Positions 25,189-34,128 of a stretch of 64,000 nt of DNA are shown piece after piece; position 1 is the first letter of the stretch, and every line of letters starts with the position of its first letter. The position numbers and the translations under genes are program-made. The stretch comes from CAZMRF01 sp964568735 (GTDB lineage Bacteria > Acidobacteriota > Polarisedimenticolia > JACPZX01), in contig CAZMRF010000023.1 of assembly GCA_964568735.1 (NCBI GenBank), positions 1 through 64,000 on the forward strand, written 5' to 3'. A model generated the notes under the pieces. It was not told where the DNA came from. It did no database searches and saw only the letters and a program-made list of their open reading frames with translations.

Positions 25189-26745
25189 ATGAAGACGAAC
25201 ACCACGACCTCGCAGGACAGGGCCAGCATTCTCGACAGCCTCGGGCTCCGCTCCGAATGCAAGGGCGCCAGCGCCGGAGGCGAGTGGTTCGCCGGCGGCG
25301 GCGATCACCTGGAGGTGCGCAGCCCGGCCACCGGCGAGGAGCTGGCCCGGGTGGAGCAGGCCTCGGAGGCGGACTACGACCGCCTCATGGAGAAGGCGAT
25401 CGGGGCCTTCCACGAGTGGAGGCGGGTGCCCGCTCCGAGACGAGGCGAGATCGTCCGGCAGGTCGCCGTCGCCCTCCGCGAGAACAAGGAGGCGCTGGGC
25501 AGGCTCGTGAGCCTGGAGATGGGGAAGATCCTCACCGAGGGGCTCGGCGAAGTTCAGGAGATGATCGACATCTGCGATTTCGCCGTGGGGCAGAGCCGTT
25601 TCCTGTCGGGCCCCACGCTGCAGAGCGAGCGCCCCGAGCACCGCATGATGGAGCAGTGGCATCCGCTCGGCCCCGTCGGCGTGATCAGCGCCTTCAATTT
25701 CCCCGTGGCCGTCTGGTCGTGGAACGCGGCGCTCGCCTGGATCTGCGGCGACGCCGTGGTCTGGAAGCCATCCAGCAAGACGCCCCTCTCCGCCATCGCC
25801 TGCCAGAACGTCGTCCGGGAGGTCTTCCGGGCCAACGGCGTCCCCGAGGGGATCTCCTGCGTCGTCATCGGCCGGGGCGCAACCGTCGGCGAGCGGCTCA
25901 TCGCGGACCGGAGGGTGCCCCTGATCAGCGCCACCGGCTCCTGCCGCATGGGGTACCGGATCGGCGAGGTCGTGGGCCGGCGCCTCGGCCGGACGATCCT
26001 CGAGCTGGGCGGGAACAACGCCCTCATCATCTCGGAGAAGGCCGACATGAAGGGGGCCCTCGCGGCCGCCTTCTTCGGGGCCGTGGGCACGGCGGGGCAG
26101 AGGTGCACCTCCACGCGCCGTCTCATCATCCACGAGTCGATCTTCGACGCCTTCACCGAGAAGCTCATCGGCAACTACAAGCGCGTGAAGATCGGCGATC
26201 CGCTCGACACGGCCACTCTCATGGGGCCCCTCATCGACGAGAGCGCCGTGGCGGACTACGAGAAGGCCGTGGCCGCAGCGAAGGAGCAGGGCGGCCGCCT
26301 GCTGTACGGGGGGAGGGTCCTCGACCCGCCCTTCGGGCGCCGCACCTTCGTGCTCCCGACCATCATCGAGATCGCCGGCGATGCCGCCATCGTCCAGACG
26401 GAGACCTTCGCACCCCTGCTCTACGTCATGAGGTACAGGACGCTGGACGAAGCCGTGAAGCTCCACAACGGCGTCCCCCAGGGCCTCTCCTCCGGGATCT
26501 TCACCGACAGCCTCGCCGAGGCCGAGGCCTTCCTCAGCCACCGCGGCTCGGACTGCGGGATCGCCAACGTCAACATCGGCACCTCGGGCGCCGAGATTGG
26601 CGGCGCCTTCGGCGGCGAGAAGGAAACCGGAGGCGGGCGCGAGTCGGGTTCCGACTGCTGGAAGGCCTACATGCGCCGGCAGACGAACACGATCAACTGG
26701 GGTGGGGAGACCCACCTCGCGCAGGGAGTTCAGTTCGAGGCCTGA
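25189..26745 (+). CDS. Aldehyde dehydrogenase, ALDH7-like (2-aminoadipate semialdehyde type)
   Basis: A 518-residue NAD(P)-dependent aldehyde dehydrogenase with catalytic C306 in GTAGQRCTSTRRL and general base E272 in ILELGGNNALI. The fold motifs SAFNFPVAVWSWNAALAWICG and VWKPSSKTPL bind cofactor. The C-terminal GGAFGGEKETGGGRESGSD with WKAYMRRQTNTINW is typical of the ALDH7A1/AmaB group, which oxidises L-2-aminoadipate semialdehyde (piperideine-6-carboxylate) in lysine catabolism. The substrate is inferred from family similarity; no other lysine gene is near. GAGGAG lies 14-19 bases before the ATG, longer than ideal. Confidence 0.85.
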   Translation: MKTNTTTSQDRASILDSLGLRSECKGASAGGEWFAGGGDHLEVRSPATGEELARVEQASEADYDRLMEKAIGAFHEWRRVPAPRRGEIVRQVAVALRENKEALGRLVSLEMGKILTEGLGEVQEMIDICDFAVGQSRFLSGPTLQSERPEHRMMEQWHPLGPVGVISAFNFPVAVWSWNAALAWICGDAVVWKPSSKTPLSAIACQNVVREVFRANGVPEGISCVVIGRGATVGERLIADRRVPLISATGSCRMGYRIGEVVGRRLGRTILELGGNNALIISEKADMKGALAAAFFGAVGTAGQRCTSTRRLIIHESIFDAFTEKLIGNYKRVKIGDPLDTATLMGPLIDESAVADYEKAVAAAKEQGGRLLYGGRVLDPPFGRRTFVLPTIIEIAGDAAIVQTETFAPLLYVMRYRTLDEAVKLHNGVPQGLSSGIFTDSLAEAEAFLSHRGSDCGIANVNIGTSGAEIGGAFGGEKETGGGRESGSDCWKAYMRRQTNTINWGGETHLAQGVQFEA

Positions 26746-26790
26746 GGCCCGCCGGGACGGCGAGCTGGAGGGATCGCGGGGTCCCGCTGC

Positions 26791-27942
26791 TCAACCTGCG
26801 CGATGCCGGCGGATCGCCCCCGCGACGATGCCGGCCGCGGCGTCGATCTCCTCGGCGGTCGTCGTCCGGCCCACCGAGAAGCGGACCGTCCCGGCCGCAT
26901 AGACGGCCGGCACCTTCATCGCCTCCAGAACGGCCGAGATCGTCACCTCGGCTCCGTGGCAGGCGGCCCCGGGTGATGCCGCGACCTGATCGCCGATCTC
27001 GGCGAGGAGGGTCGAGGCCTCCACTCCCCCGAAGCTGACGCTCAGCGTGTTCGGGAGGCCGTCCGTGACGCTGCCGTTCCGCCTGAGATCCATGCCGGAC
27101 GCCGAAAGGCGCTCCCAGAGTCGATCGCGCAGAATGCGGCAGTGCGTGGCGCCCGCGTCGAGGCGCCCGGCCGCCAGCTCGCAGGCGCGCCCCAGCCCCA
27201 CGATCCCCATGACGTTCTCCGTCCCCGCCCGGCGGCCGCTCTCATGGCCGGCGCCGTGGATGAGGCTGGGGATCTCCCGGCCCTCGCGCACATAGAGCGC
27301 ACCGACTCCCTTGGGCGCGTGCAGCTTGTGTCCCGCCAGCGATAGAAAGTCCACGCCCAGCGTATCGACGTCCACGGGGATCTTCCCCACGGACTGCGCC
27401 GCGTCGGTGTGGACGGGCACTCCCCTCTCGCGCGCGAGAGCGGCGATCCCGGCGATGGGCTGGATCGTTCCCACCTCGTTGTTGGCGTGCATGATGGAGA
27501 CGAGGATCGTCGCCGGCGTGAGGGCTCTCGCCACGTCGGAAGGATCCACCCGCGCCTCCCCGTCCACGGGGACGATCGTGAGGCCGAGGCCCTCCCTGGC
27601 CTGCTCCCGGCACGGCTCCATGACGGCCGGGTGCTCCACGGCGGAGATGATGATGGTGCCACCGCGGGCTCGCGCCGCCGCGCTGACGCCCTTGATGACC
27701 ATGTTGCTGGCCTCGCTCCCCCCGCTCGTGAAGATCACTTCGGCCGGGCGGCATCCCAGAAGGCGGGCGACCTGCGCGCGCGCCGCCTCAACGGCATCGC
27801 GTGAGGCGCGCCCCAGGGCATGAGGACTCGAAGGGTTGCCGAAGCGCCCGTAGAGGTAGGGGAGCATCGCCTCGGCCACCTCGGGGTCGACGGGCGTCGT
27901 GGCGTTGAAGTCGAGGTAGATAGGCGAGTCGTTCGGCATCAT
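26791..27942 (-). CDS. Cysteine desulfurase, selenocysteine-lyase-like
   Basis: The 383-residue PLP enzyme has the PLP lysine K206 in SLAGHKLHAPKG and the active-site Cys C328 in ASPGAACHGAE. The N-terminal YLDFNATTPVDPEV and RFGNPSSPHALGR match NifS/IscS-type desulfurases. The GAACH motif together with VPVDGEARVDPSDV and RFSVGRTTTAEEID is closer to animal-type selenocysteine lyase (SCLY) than to IscS. It would release sulfur, or selenium, from cysteine analogues. ATG-ATG at 27942/27939; either could start. It lies 22 bp downstream of an AhpC-type peroxiredoxin in the same direction, so they may share a transcript. Confidence 0.85.
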   Translation of the reverse strand: MMPNDSPIYLDFNATTPVDPEVAEAMLPYLYGRFGNPSSPHALGRASRDAVEAARAQVARLLGCRPAEVIFTSGGSEASNMVIKGVSAAARARGGTIIISAVEHPAVMEPCREQAREGLGLTIVPVDGEARVDPSDVARALTPATILVSIMHANNEVGTIQPIAGIAALARERGVPVHTDAAQSVGKIPVDVDTLGVDFLSLAGHKLHAPKGVGALYVREGREIPSLIHGAGHESGRRAGTENVMGIVGLGRACELAAGRLDAGATHCRILRDRLWERLSASGMDLRRNGSVTDGLPNTLSVSFGGVEASTLLAEIGDQVAASPGAACHGAEVTISAVLEAMKVPAVYAAGTVRFSVGRTTTAEEIDAAAGIVAGAIRRHRAG

Positions 27943-27964
27943 CCAGCCGGCCGGTACGTGGCCG

Positions 27965-28579
27965 TCAGGCGTACTTCTTTCCGAAGAACTCCTTGCTCTT
28001 CTTGGGGTCGGCCTTGATGGTGGCGCTCCCCTCCTTCCAGTCGGCCGGGCAGACCTCGCCATTCTTCTCGAAGAACTGCAAGGCCTTCACCATCCTGAGC
28101 GCCTCGTCCACGCTGCGCCCCAGCGGCAGGTCGTTCACGAGCTGGTGGCGGACCGTGCCGTCCTTGTCGATCAGGAAGAGCCCGCGCAGGGCAATCCCCG
28201 CATCGAGCAGGACGTCGTAGGAGCGGGCGATCTCCTTGTCCATGTCCGCGATGATGGGATAGGTGACGTCGCCGATGCCCCCATCCTTGCGGGGCCTCTC
28301 GCGCCATGCGAGGTGCGAGAACTTGCTGTCCACCGAGCAGCCGAGGAGCTGCACGCCCAGCTCCCGGAACTCGGCGTTCCTCTCGGAGAAGGCGATAATC
28401 TCGGTGGGACAGACGAAGGTGAAGTCGAGCGGGTAGAAGAAGAGCAGGACGTGGTTCTTTTTACTGTAGTCCGCGAGTGAGACCTGACCGAAGCTGCCGT
28501 CGGGCATGACCGCGTCCACTTTGAAGTCGGGGGCCTTCTTGCCGAACTCGGGGGCCTTCTTTCCTACGAGAACACTCAT
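27965..28579 (-). CDS. Typical 2-Cys peroxiredoxin (AhpC/Prx1 type)
   Basis: The 204-residue peroxidase has peroxidatic C57 in FYPLDFTFVCPTEI and resolving C177 in NGEVCPADW, which form an intermolecular disulfide in the dimer. GCSVDSKFSHLAW and RGLFLIDKDG are family motifs. The start at 28579 is preceded by CGGAGG at eight bases. Near the N-terminus a nine-residue stretch is duplicated in tandem (GKKAPEF then GKKAPDF), encoded by a 24-bp near-repeat, which is not usual for the family. The first gene of a probable two-gene unit with the cysteine desulfurase. Confidence 0.92.
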   Translation of the reverse strand: MSVLVGKKAPEFGKKAPDFKVDAVMPDGSFGQVSLADYSKKNHVLLFFYPLDFTFVCPTEIIAFSERNAEFRELGVQLLGCSVDSKFSHLAWRERPRKDGGIGDVTYPIIADMDKEIARSYDVLLDAGIALRGLFLIDKDGTVRHQLVNDLPLGRSVDEALRMVKALQFFEKNGEVCPADWKEGSATIKADPKKSKEFFGKKYA

Positions 28580-28700
28580 CGTGCAATCCTCCGGGTGAGG
28601 TTCGGGTTGGGTCGGGTCGTCGAGAGGCCCCATGTTAGCCGCTGCCCCCCGGCCCCGGCAAGACGGCGGCACCTGCGGTCCTGCGAGGCGATGCCCTAAC

Positions 28701-29912
28701 ATGGCCCCCGTGCGCCGGCCCTCCGTCATCATCCTCCTGCCGCAGCTCCTGCTTCTCCTCGCGGGCTGCGGCGGTCCCACTGAGCCCGACGCCACTCCAG
28801 AGGGCGCCGCTGCCGGCCCGCCCCGGGGGCTGGAGCACCTCAAGTCCCTCGGGTATGTCTCCTGGGACGACGAGGCCGACATCTCCCTGTCGGGAGTCAC
28901 GCGCTTCGACGAGGCGCGTGCCTGGCCCGGCGTGAACCTCTTCACGAACGACGTGGACCGGGTCTACCTCACCGACATGCGCGGCCGTCTCGTGCACGAA
29001 TGGCACCTGCCACCGGGCAGGAGGCAATGCGAGCACGCCGAGCTCCTCGCGGGCGGCGATCTGCTGGTCGAATGCGTCGATCAGGCCCTCACACGGCTCG
29101 GCCCCGACTCCACGGTCGTGTGGGACCTCAGCCTTCCCGTTCACCACGACGTTGCGGTTCTCGCCGACGGCTCCATGCTCGTGCCCTACCTCGACAACAG
29201 GGAGTATGCCGGACGTCAGGTGGGCTTCGGCGGGATCGCCCGCGTGTCACGGGATGGGAAGCCCTCCCCGTTCTGGTCGGCCTGGAGGTGCTTCGACGAG
29301 CTGCGGCGTTTCCATCCGCCGTCGCCGCTCGATACTCCGCCGGGCCCGGCGGGGGATCCTCTCGCGGAGTGGGAGCAGGGCTTCGAGTACTACCACCTCA
29401 ACAGCATCGAGGCGCTCCCGGAGACGCCGCTCGGCGCGCGCGACAGGCGTTTCCGCGCGGGCAACCTCCTCATCTGCCTCCGCAACGTCAACCTGCTCGC
29501 CATTCTCGACCGGGAGAGCCTCTCGGTCGTCTGGACCTGGGGCGCCGGCGAGCTGGAGCTCCCGCACATGCCCACGATGATCCCCAATGGCAACATCCTT
29601 GTCTTCGACAACGGAACCTACAGGGGCTGGAGCCGCGTGCTGGAGATCGAGCCGCTCGACGGCCGGATCGTCTGGAGCTACGAGGGCAGTCCCCGCGAGG
29701 GCTTCTTCTCGAAGTGGCGAGGGGGTGTCCAGCGGCTCCCCAACGGCAACACCCTCATCTGCGAATCGGATCGCGGCCACGTCTTCGAGGTGACCCCGGA
29801 GGGCGTGATCGTGTGGGAGTTCTGGAACCCCGAGATCGTGGACTCCCGCCGGAAGCGCATCTACCGCTTCACCCGGCTCGCACTCGGCGCCGTGACCCTG
29901 AGTCCCGGTTGA
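28701..29912 (+). CDS. ASST-like lipoprotein, copy 1
   Basis: The 403-residue lipoprotein has signal IILLPQLLLLLAGC with lipobox LAGC. The mature part is an arylsulfotransferase (ASST)-like beta-propeller: NLFTNDVDRVYLTDMRG, HEWHLPPG, VHHDVAVLADGSMLVP, LPHMPTMIPNGNILVFDN and GVQRLPNGNTLICESDRG with VVWTWG/VWEFWNP strands. Conserved His residues in HHDV and PHMPT correspond to the active-site region of ASST-type enzymes. Periplasmic transfer of sulfate between aryl groups is the family activity but is unproven for this group. Its paralogue lies at 32583 with an M23 peptidase between. The ATG at 28701 has GAGG upstream. Confidence 0.75.
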   Translation: MAPVRRPSVIILLPQLLLLLAGCGGPTEPDATPEGAAAGPPRGLEHLKSLGYVSWDDEADISLSGVTRFDEARAWPGVNLFTNDVDRVYLTDMRGRLVHEWHLPPGRRQCEHAELLAGGDLLVECVDQALTRLGPDSTVVWDLSLPVHHDVAVLADGSMLVPYLDNREYAGRQVGFGGIARVSRDGKPSPFWSAWRCFDELRRFHPPSPLDTPPGPAGDPLAEWEQGFEYYHLNSIEALPETPLGARDRRFRAGNLLICLRNVNLLAILDRESLSVVWTWGAGELELPHMPTMIPNGNILVFDNGTYRGWSRVLEIEPLDGRIVWSYEGSPREGFFSKWRGGVQRLPNGNTLICESDRGHVFEVTPEGVIVWEFWNPEIVDSRRKRIYRFTRLALGAVTLSPG

Positions 29913-29985
29913 CCCGAGGGGCCGGATCGACGGACAATGGCCGCTCTGCCGCCCCCTTCCACGGCCTCACAGCCAGGGAGGACCC

Positions 29986-32463
29986 ATGAACTTCCGCACG
30001 CGGCATTCGCTCGTCATCGTCCTCGCTCTCGGGTCACTGCTCGCCCTTCCCTGCACCTCGACCGGAACGCCAGCGCCGGCCACCGACAGCGTGACCCCTG
30101 CCGGTGCAGCAGGCACCACGGGTGACAGCTCGTCCCCGATCACGGAGAGCCGCGGCCATTCCCGCTTCGGCGCCTCCCCGGGAAACCGGCAGCGCCGGCC
30201 TCCCCGCGAGCGCCCCGCTCCCGAGATCGACCGCGAGGAGTTGCTCCACGGCGATCTCGACGGCGACGGCGTGATGAATGCCGGGGATCCCTGCTGGATC
30301 AGCCGGCCCGGAGCGCGCACGGGCGTTCCGGGCTGCACGCTGCTCGACCTCAGCCAGATGCCCGAGCCCCTGGCTCGAAGCCTCCCAGACGCGATCGAGT
30401 CCGCACTGGAGCAGCTCGAGGTGACCCGGGGGGTGGAGGCGATCGGCGAGCTGACGCTCGGGCTTCTCCCTCAGACCGACGTGGCCGCCTCCCGCATCCG
30501 CGGCGGCGACGCCTGCGCAGGCGCCAGAGACTACGAAGCGATCGAAGCCGAGATCTCCCTGATTCTCGACATGTTCGATCCTCTCCTGCGCGAGGCCGCC
30601 GCAGAGATCACCGAGCCGGGTGACAGGGAGGATGACGTCCGCGAGGTCGAGCAGCGCGTGAGCGAGCTCGAGTTCCTGCAATCGAGGGTCGCCAAGGTCG
30701 GCGACAGCGCGGGGATCCTCGCGAATGCCTCCCGCGAGGTCTGCGACGCCTCCGTGCCTGGCCTCTCGACGCGTGGCGTCGTGGAGCGCGTGGACGACGC
30801 GAGCCGGCGCGTGATCCTCCTGGACGGCCGCGCCTTCGCTCTCGGGCCCGAAGCGGGCCGCGGGGGCTTCTCGATCGGCCAGGATGTCGTCATCGAGGGG
30901 ATCGATCTCGGCAACGGGACCGGCTTCGCCGCGAAGGTCACTCCAGACCCCGCCGCGATGCCGGTGCCCGGGATCTCGTTCAGCTGCCTGAGGCCGAGGG
31001 TGGCTCCCATCCAGCCCTTCCCGCCCGTATCGCAGGGCCCCTTCCTGCTGCACGATCTCCTGGCCTACCGCTACGACAGCTCATTCCCGGGCATCACGCA
31101 GGTCTACCGCCTGGAAGAAGGGATGCGCATCGGAGCGGAGCGCGTCTGCCCCGGACAGGGACAGTCGATCATCATTGGCAACCGCCACTCGCTTGCCGTG
31201 CACATCTCCTACACCTCCAACAACGGTGATCCGAAGTCCTCCGACCTGGCGGAGGACCTCACTCCCTTCAGCGAGCCCGTTCCCCTGCCCACGGACGTCG
31301 ACCCGGCGTTCCCGGCTCTACTCTCCGTCGTTCACAATGTCCAGAGCTGCCAGCCCGATCTGATCAAGATCCTGAGCTGCGGCGCGAAGAAGCTGCTCGA
31401 CACGATCACCTACGACCTTCACATCGTGGACCGGGGGAGCATGTGCGTCGCCCTCTACGAGAAAACCCACCTCGACGTGGACGACCGGATTGACGGACAG
31501 TTCCGCCCCACCCGCGTCGAGAGCATCTTCTCTTTCGCCGTGAGCGACGGAGGGAGCTCTCCCACCTTCAGGGGCCAGGGTTACTCATACTCCCAGTCCA
31601 CCGGCAGCTCCAGCTTCCCGAGCACGCTCCTCATCAACGGCCAGGCGCGCTTCTCGATCCACAGCCATGACTTCTATCCCATCCACGGCGCCGACAGCTC
31701 CAACGAAGCCTCGCTCTTCCTCGCCGCCTCGGGCGTGAATCACGCGGCGGGACTGATGTGGCCGAGGGCCCTGGGCTTCCGCAACAACCGGAGCTACCGG
31801 TATTCGTGCAACCTGCCCACCGTCGTGCGCGACGTCGTGGATTTCTGCCCGAACAAATCCACGGACGCCTACTACCAGATGCCTTTCGCCATGGGACTGA
31901 CCAACTGGAACCAGGGCCAGGGAAACCTCTCGCAGCCCGGCTGCATGGGGCCCAACTGCCCGACGCACGCCAACGGCTATGCCTATGACATGCTCGTCGG
32001 GTGCAACAACACGATCCGCGCCGCGCGGGGAGGCCGCGTGATGTGGGTCAAGGAGAACCAGCAGGCCCAGGTCGAGAAGTGGTGCTGCGCGGGACAGGCG
32101 AAGTGCTCGGGGTGCAGTCAGGTCTGCTGCACCATCCAGGGAGCCTCCTGCCCCCACAACGAGCTGTGGATCAGGCACCAGGACGGCACGATCGGCCGCT
32201 ACGTCCACATGCCCAAGGACGGGGTCATCCCACTCGAGGGCGACGTCGTCAGGCGGGGCCAGCCCCTCGGCACCATCGGCATCACGGGGAACACGAGCGG
32301 CCCGCACCTGCACATCGAAGAGCGCAACAACGGCGCGACGAGCCTGGCCCTCTTCGAAGCCGCCAACCCTTCGGCGCCGGGACTGCTGCAATGCTACGAG
32401 CCGAAGAGCGGCGATCCGCTCCGCTCGAACAACCTGGAGTGCACCAGCTGCCCGCCCCAATAG
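29986..32463 (+). CDS. Secreted M23 (LytM) metallopeptidase with long N-terminal region
   Basis: The 825-residue exported protein has a signal peptide (residues 1-25), a Pro/Arg-rich linker, a dockerin-like Ca motif (DLDGDGVMNAGD), helical and beta segments without recognised family, and a C-terminal peptidase domain. In that domain HANGYAYDM supplies the first His and Asp and GPHLHIEE the HxH pair, the zinc ligands of M23/lysostaphin-type endopeptidases that cut peptidoglycan cross-links. A Cys-rich insertion (WCCAGQAKCSGCSQVCC) sits inside the peptidase domain between these motifs. RBS GGGAGG precedes the ATG. Flanked on both sides by ASST-like lipoprotein genes in the same direction. Confidence 0.8.
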   Translation: MNFRTRHSLVIVLALGSLLALPCTSTGTPAPATDSVTPAGAAGTTGDSSSPITESRGHSRFGASPGNRQRRPPRERPAPEIDREELLHGDLDGDGVMNAGDPCWISRPGARTGVPGCTLLDLSQMPEPLARSLPDAIESALEQLEVTRGVEAIGELTLGLLPQTDVAASRIRGGDACAGARDYEAIEAEISLILDMFDPLLREAAAEITEPGDREDDVREVEQRVSELEFLQSRVAKVGDSAGILANASREVCDASVPGLSTRGVVERVDDASRRVILLDGRAFALGPEAGRGGFSIGQDVVIEGIDLGNGTGFAAKVTPDPAAMPVPGISFSCLRPRVAPIQPFPPVSQGPFLLHDLLAYRYDSSFPGITQVYRLEEGMRIGAERVCPGQGQSIIIGNRHSLAVHISYTSNNGDPKSSDLAEDLTPFSEPVPLPTDVDPAFPALLSVVHNVQSCQPDLIKILSCGAKKLLDTITYDLHIVDRGSMCVALYEKTHLDVDDRIDGQFRPTRVESIFSFAVSDGGSSPTFRGQGYSYSQSTGSSSFPSTLLINGQARFSIHSHDFYPIHGADSSNEASLFLAASGVNHAAGLMWPRALGFRNNRSYRYSCNLPTVVRDVVDFCPNKSTDAYYQMPFAMGLTNWNQGQGNLSQPGCMGPNCPTHANGYAYDMLVGCNNTIRAARGGRVMWVKENQQAQVEKWCCAGQAKCSGCSQVCCTIQGASCPHNELWIRHQDGTIGRYVHMPKDGVIPLEGDVVRRGQPLGTIGITGNTSGPHLHIEERNNGATSLALFEAANPSAPGLLQCYEPKSGDPLRSNNLECTSCPPQ

Positions 32464-32582
32464 ACGCGGGATCCTCACGAGCGCACGCGGCGAGCGGTCA
32501 CCGGGCTGGCAGCAGAGCATGGGTGCTGGTATTCTGCGCCGGCAGCTCCGCCGGAGCCGGCTCCGATGCCGGCTCCTCCCTC

Positions 32583-34091
32583 ATGCCTGCACATATCACT
32601 TCGAGGATCCTGGACCTCGGCGCTCGCGCCTCCTTCGGCGGCCGGACTCTCGACGCCGGGCTTCACGAGCCGTCGCGATCCACCCGGGCCGCCCTGGCGG
32701 TTCTGACGCTCGCCCTGCTCCTCGTTGCCTGCGGGCCCGCGGCCACCGAGGCCCCTGAGAACCCTCGGGCCGGGCCACCTCCGGGCAGGGACAACCCACC
32801 CGGAGACGGAGGCGCGCTCCCGCCGGCAGAGGTCCCCGGGGGCCCCGACGCTGCGGGCCCGGGCGAGGTGGAGGGCACCAGGGAGGGCGAAGGCCCGGGA
32901 TGGCCGTTCCCCGGCGCGCAGCGAGGCTCAGGCCCCGACGCCACCAAAGCGGCCGATGCGCTGCAAGACCGCCTCGCGCACCTGCAGGCCCTTCCCTACG
33001 TCGAGTACGACCCCAACGCGGACGTCAGCCTCCTCGGCGTCGTCAAGCATGACCGCGCGAGGACCTCGCCCGGCTACAACCTCTTCACGAACGAGGTCAC
33101 CCAGATCTACCTGATCGACAACGACGGGAAGCTCGTCCACCGCTGGCGAGTCTCCTATCCCTACTTCAAGTGCGAGCACGCGAAGCTGCTCGAGGACGGC
33201 ACCCTGCTCGTGGTCTGCGTGGATATGGGGCTCGTGGCCCTGGACTGGGACTCCCATCTCAAGTGGGAGCTCAAGATGAAGGTCCACCACGACGTGGACC
33301 TGGGGCCCGACGGCACGATCATCGTCCCCTACCAGACCCGGGAGTCCTACCAGGATCGCGACGTCTGGTTCGCGGGACTTCTCCGCCTCTCCCAGACCGG
33401 TGAGATCCTGGAACGCTGGTCCTCCTGGGAGCACCTCGACGAGCTCAGGAAACACCATCCACCATCGCCTCTCGACACGCCGCCCGGGGAGGGGAAGGAC
33501 CCGCTTCGCAAGAGCCTGACCGGGATGGACTACTACCACCTGAACTCGGTCGAGATCCTCCCGGCAACTCCGCTCGGCGAGCGTGACGAGAGGTTCCGGG
33601 CCGGGAACATCCTCATCTCCATGAGGAACACGAACCTCCTCCTGATCCTGGATCAGGACGACTACTCGGTGGTCTGGAGCTGGGGCCCGGGGGAGATCGA
33701 GCTCCAGCACATGCCGACGATGGTTCCGAGCGGCAACATCCTGCTCTTCGACAACGGCACCTACCGGATGTGGAGCCGCGTCATCGAGATCGATCCTCCG
33801 ACCGGGAAGATCGTCTGGGAATACAAGGGGGATCCCCTCGGGGCCTTCTTCTCGAAGTGGCGCGGGAGCAGCCAGCGCCTGCCCAACGGGAACACGCTCA
33901 TCTGCGAGTCGGAGCGCGGCCACGTGATCGAGGTGACGCGCGACCACGAGGTGGTCTGGGAGTTCTGGAATCCCGATCTGCGCTTCCGCTCCAGGAAGAG
34001 GATCTACCGGTTCATCCGGGAACCCGTCGAGGAGATCGAGCCTCTCCTCCGGAAGGCCGGCATCCTCCCGGAGAAGCCGCCCGCCGGCTGA
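32583..34091 (+). CDS. ASST-like lipoprotein, copy 2
   Basis: A 502-residue paralogue of the protein at 28701. The lipobox LLLVAC lies near residue 44 after an N-terminal extension, then a Pro/Gly/Glu-rich linker of about 70 residues, then the same ASST-like propeller: PGYNLFTNEVTQIYLIDNDG, VHHDVDLGPDGTIIVP, DYYHLNSVEILPATPLGER, LQHMPTMVPSGNILLFDNG and QRLPNGNTLICESERG. The two propellers share long identical phrases, so they arose by duplication. The start ATG at 32583 is uncertain because the signal peptide is preceded by about 30 extra residues; a later start is possible. Periplasmic, membrane anchored. Confidence 0.75.
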   Translation: MPAHITSRILDLGARASFGGRTLDAGLHEPSRSTRAALAVLTLALLLVACGPAATEAPENPRAGPPPGRDNPPGDGGALPPAEVPGGPDAAGPGEVEGTREGEGPGWPFPGAQRGSGPDATKAADALQDRLAHLQALPYVEYDPNADVSLLGVVKHDRARTSPGYNLFTNEVTQIYLIDNDGKLVHRWRVSYPYFKCEHAKLLEDGTLLVVCVDMGLVALDWDSHLKWELKMKVHHDVDLGPDGTIIVPYQTRESYQDRDVWFAGLLRLSQTGEILERWSSWEHLDELRKHHPPSPLDTPPGEGKDPLRKSLTGMDYYHLNSVEILPATPLGERDERFRAGNILISMRNTNLLLILDQDDYSVVWSWGPGEIELQHMPTMVPSGNILLFDNGTYRMWSRVIEIDPPTGKIVWEYKGDPLGAFFSKWRGSSQRLPNGNTLICESERGHVIEVTRDHEVVWEFWNPDLRFRSRKRIYRFIREPVEEIEPLLRKAGILPEKPPAG

Positions 34092-34128
34092 GCCACCTCC
34101 GCACGAACCCGAGGCTCGCTCGTTGGCC

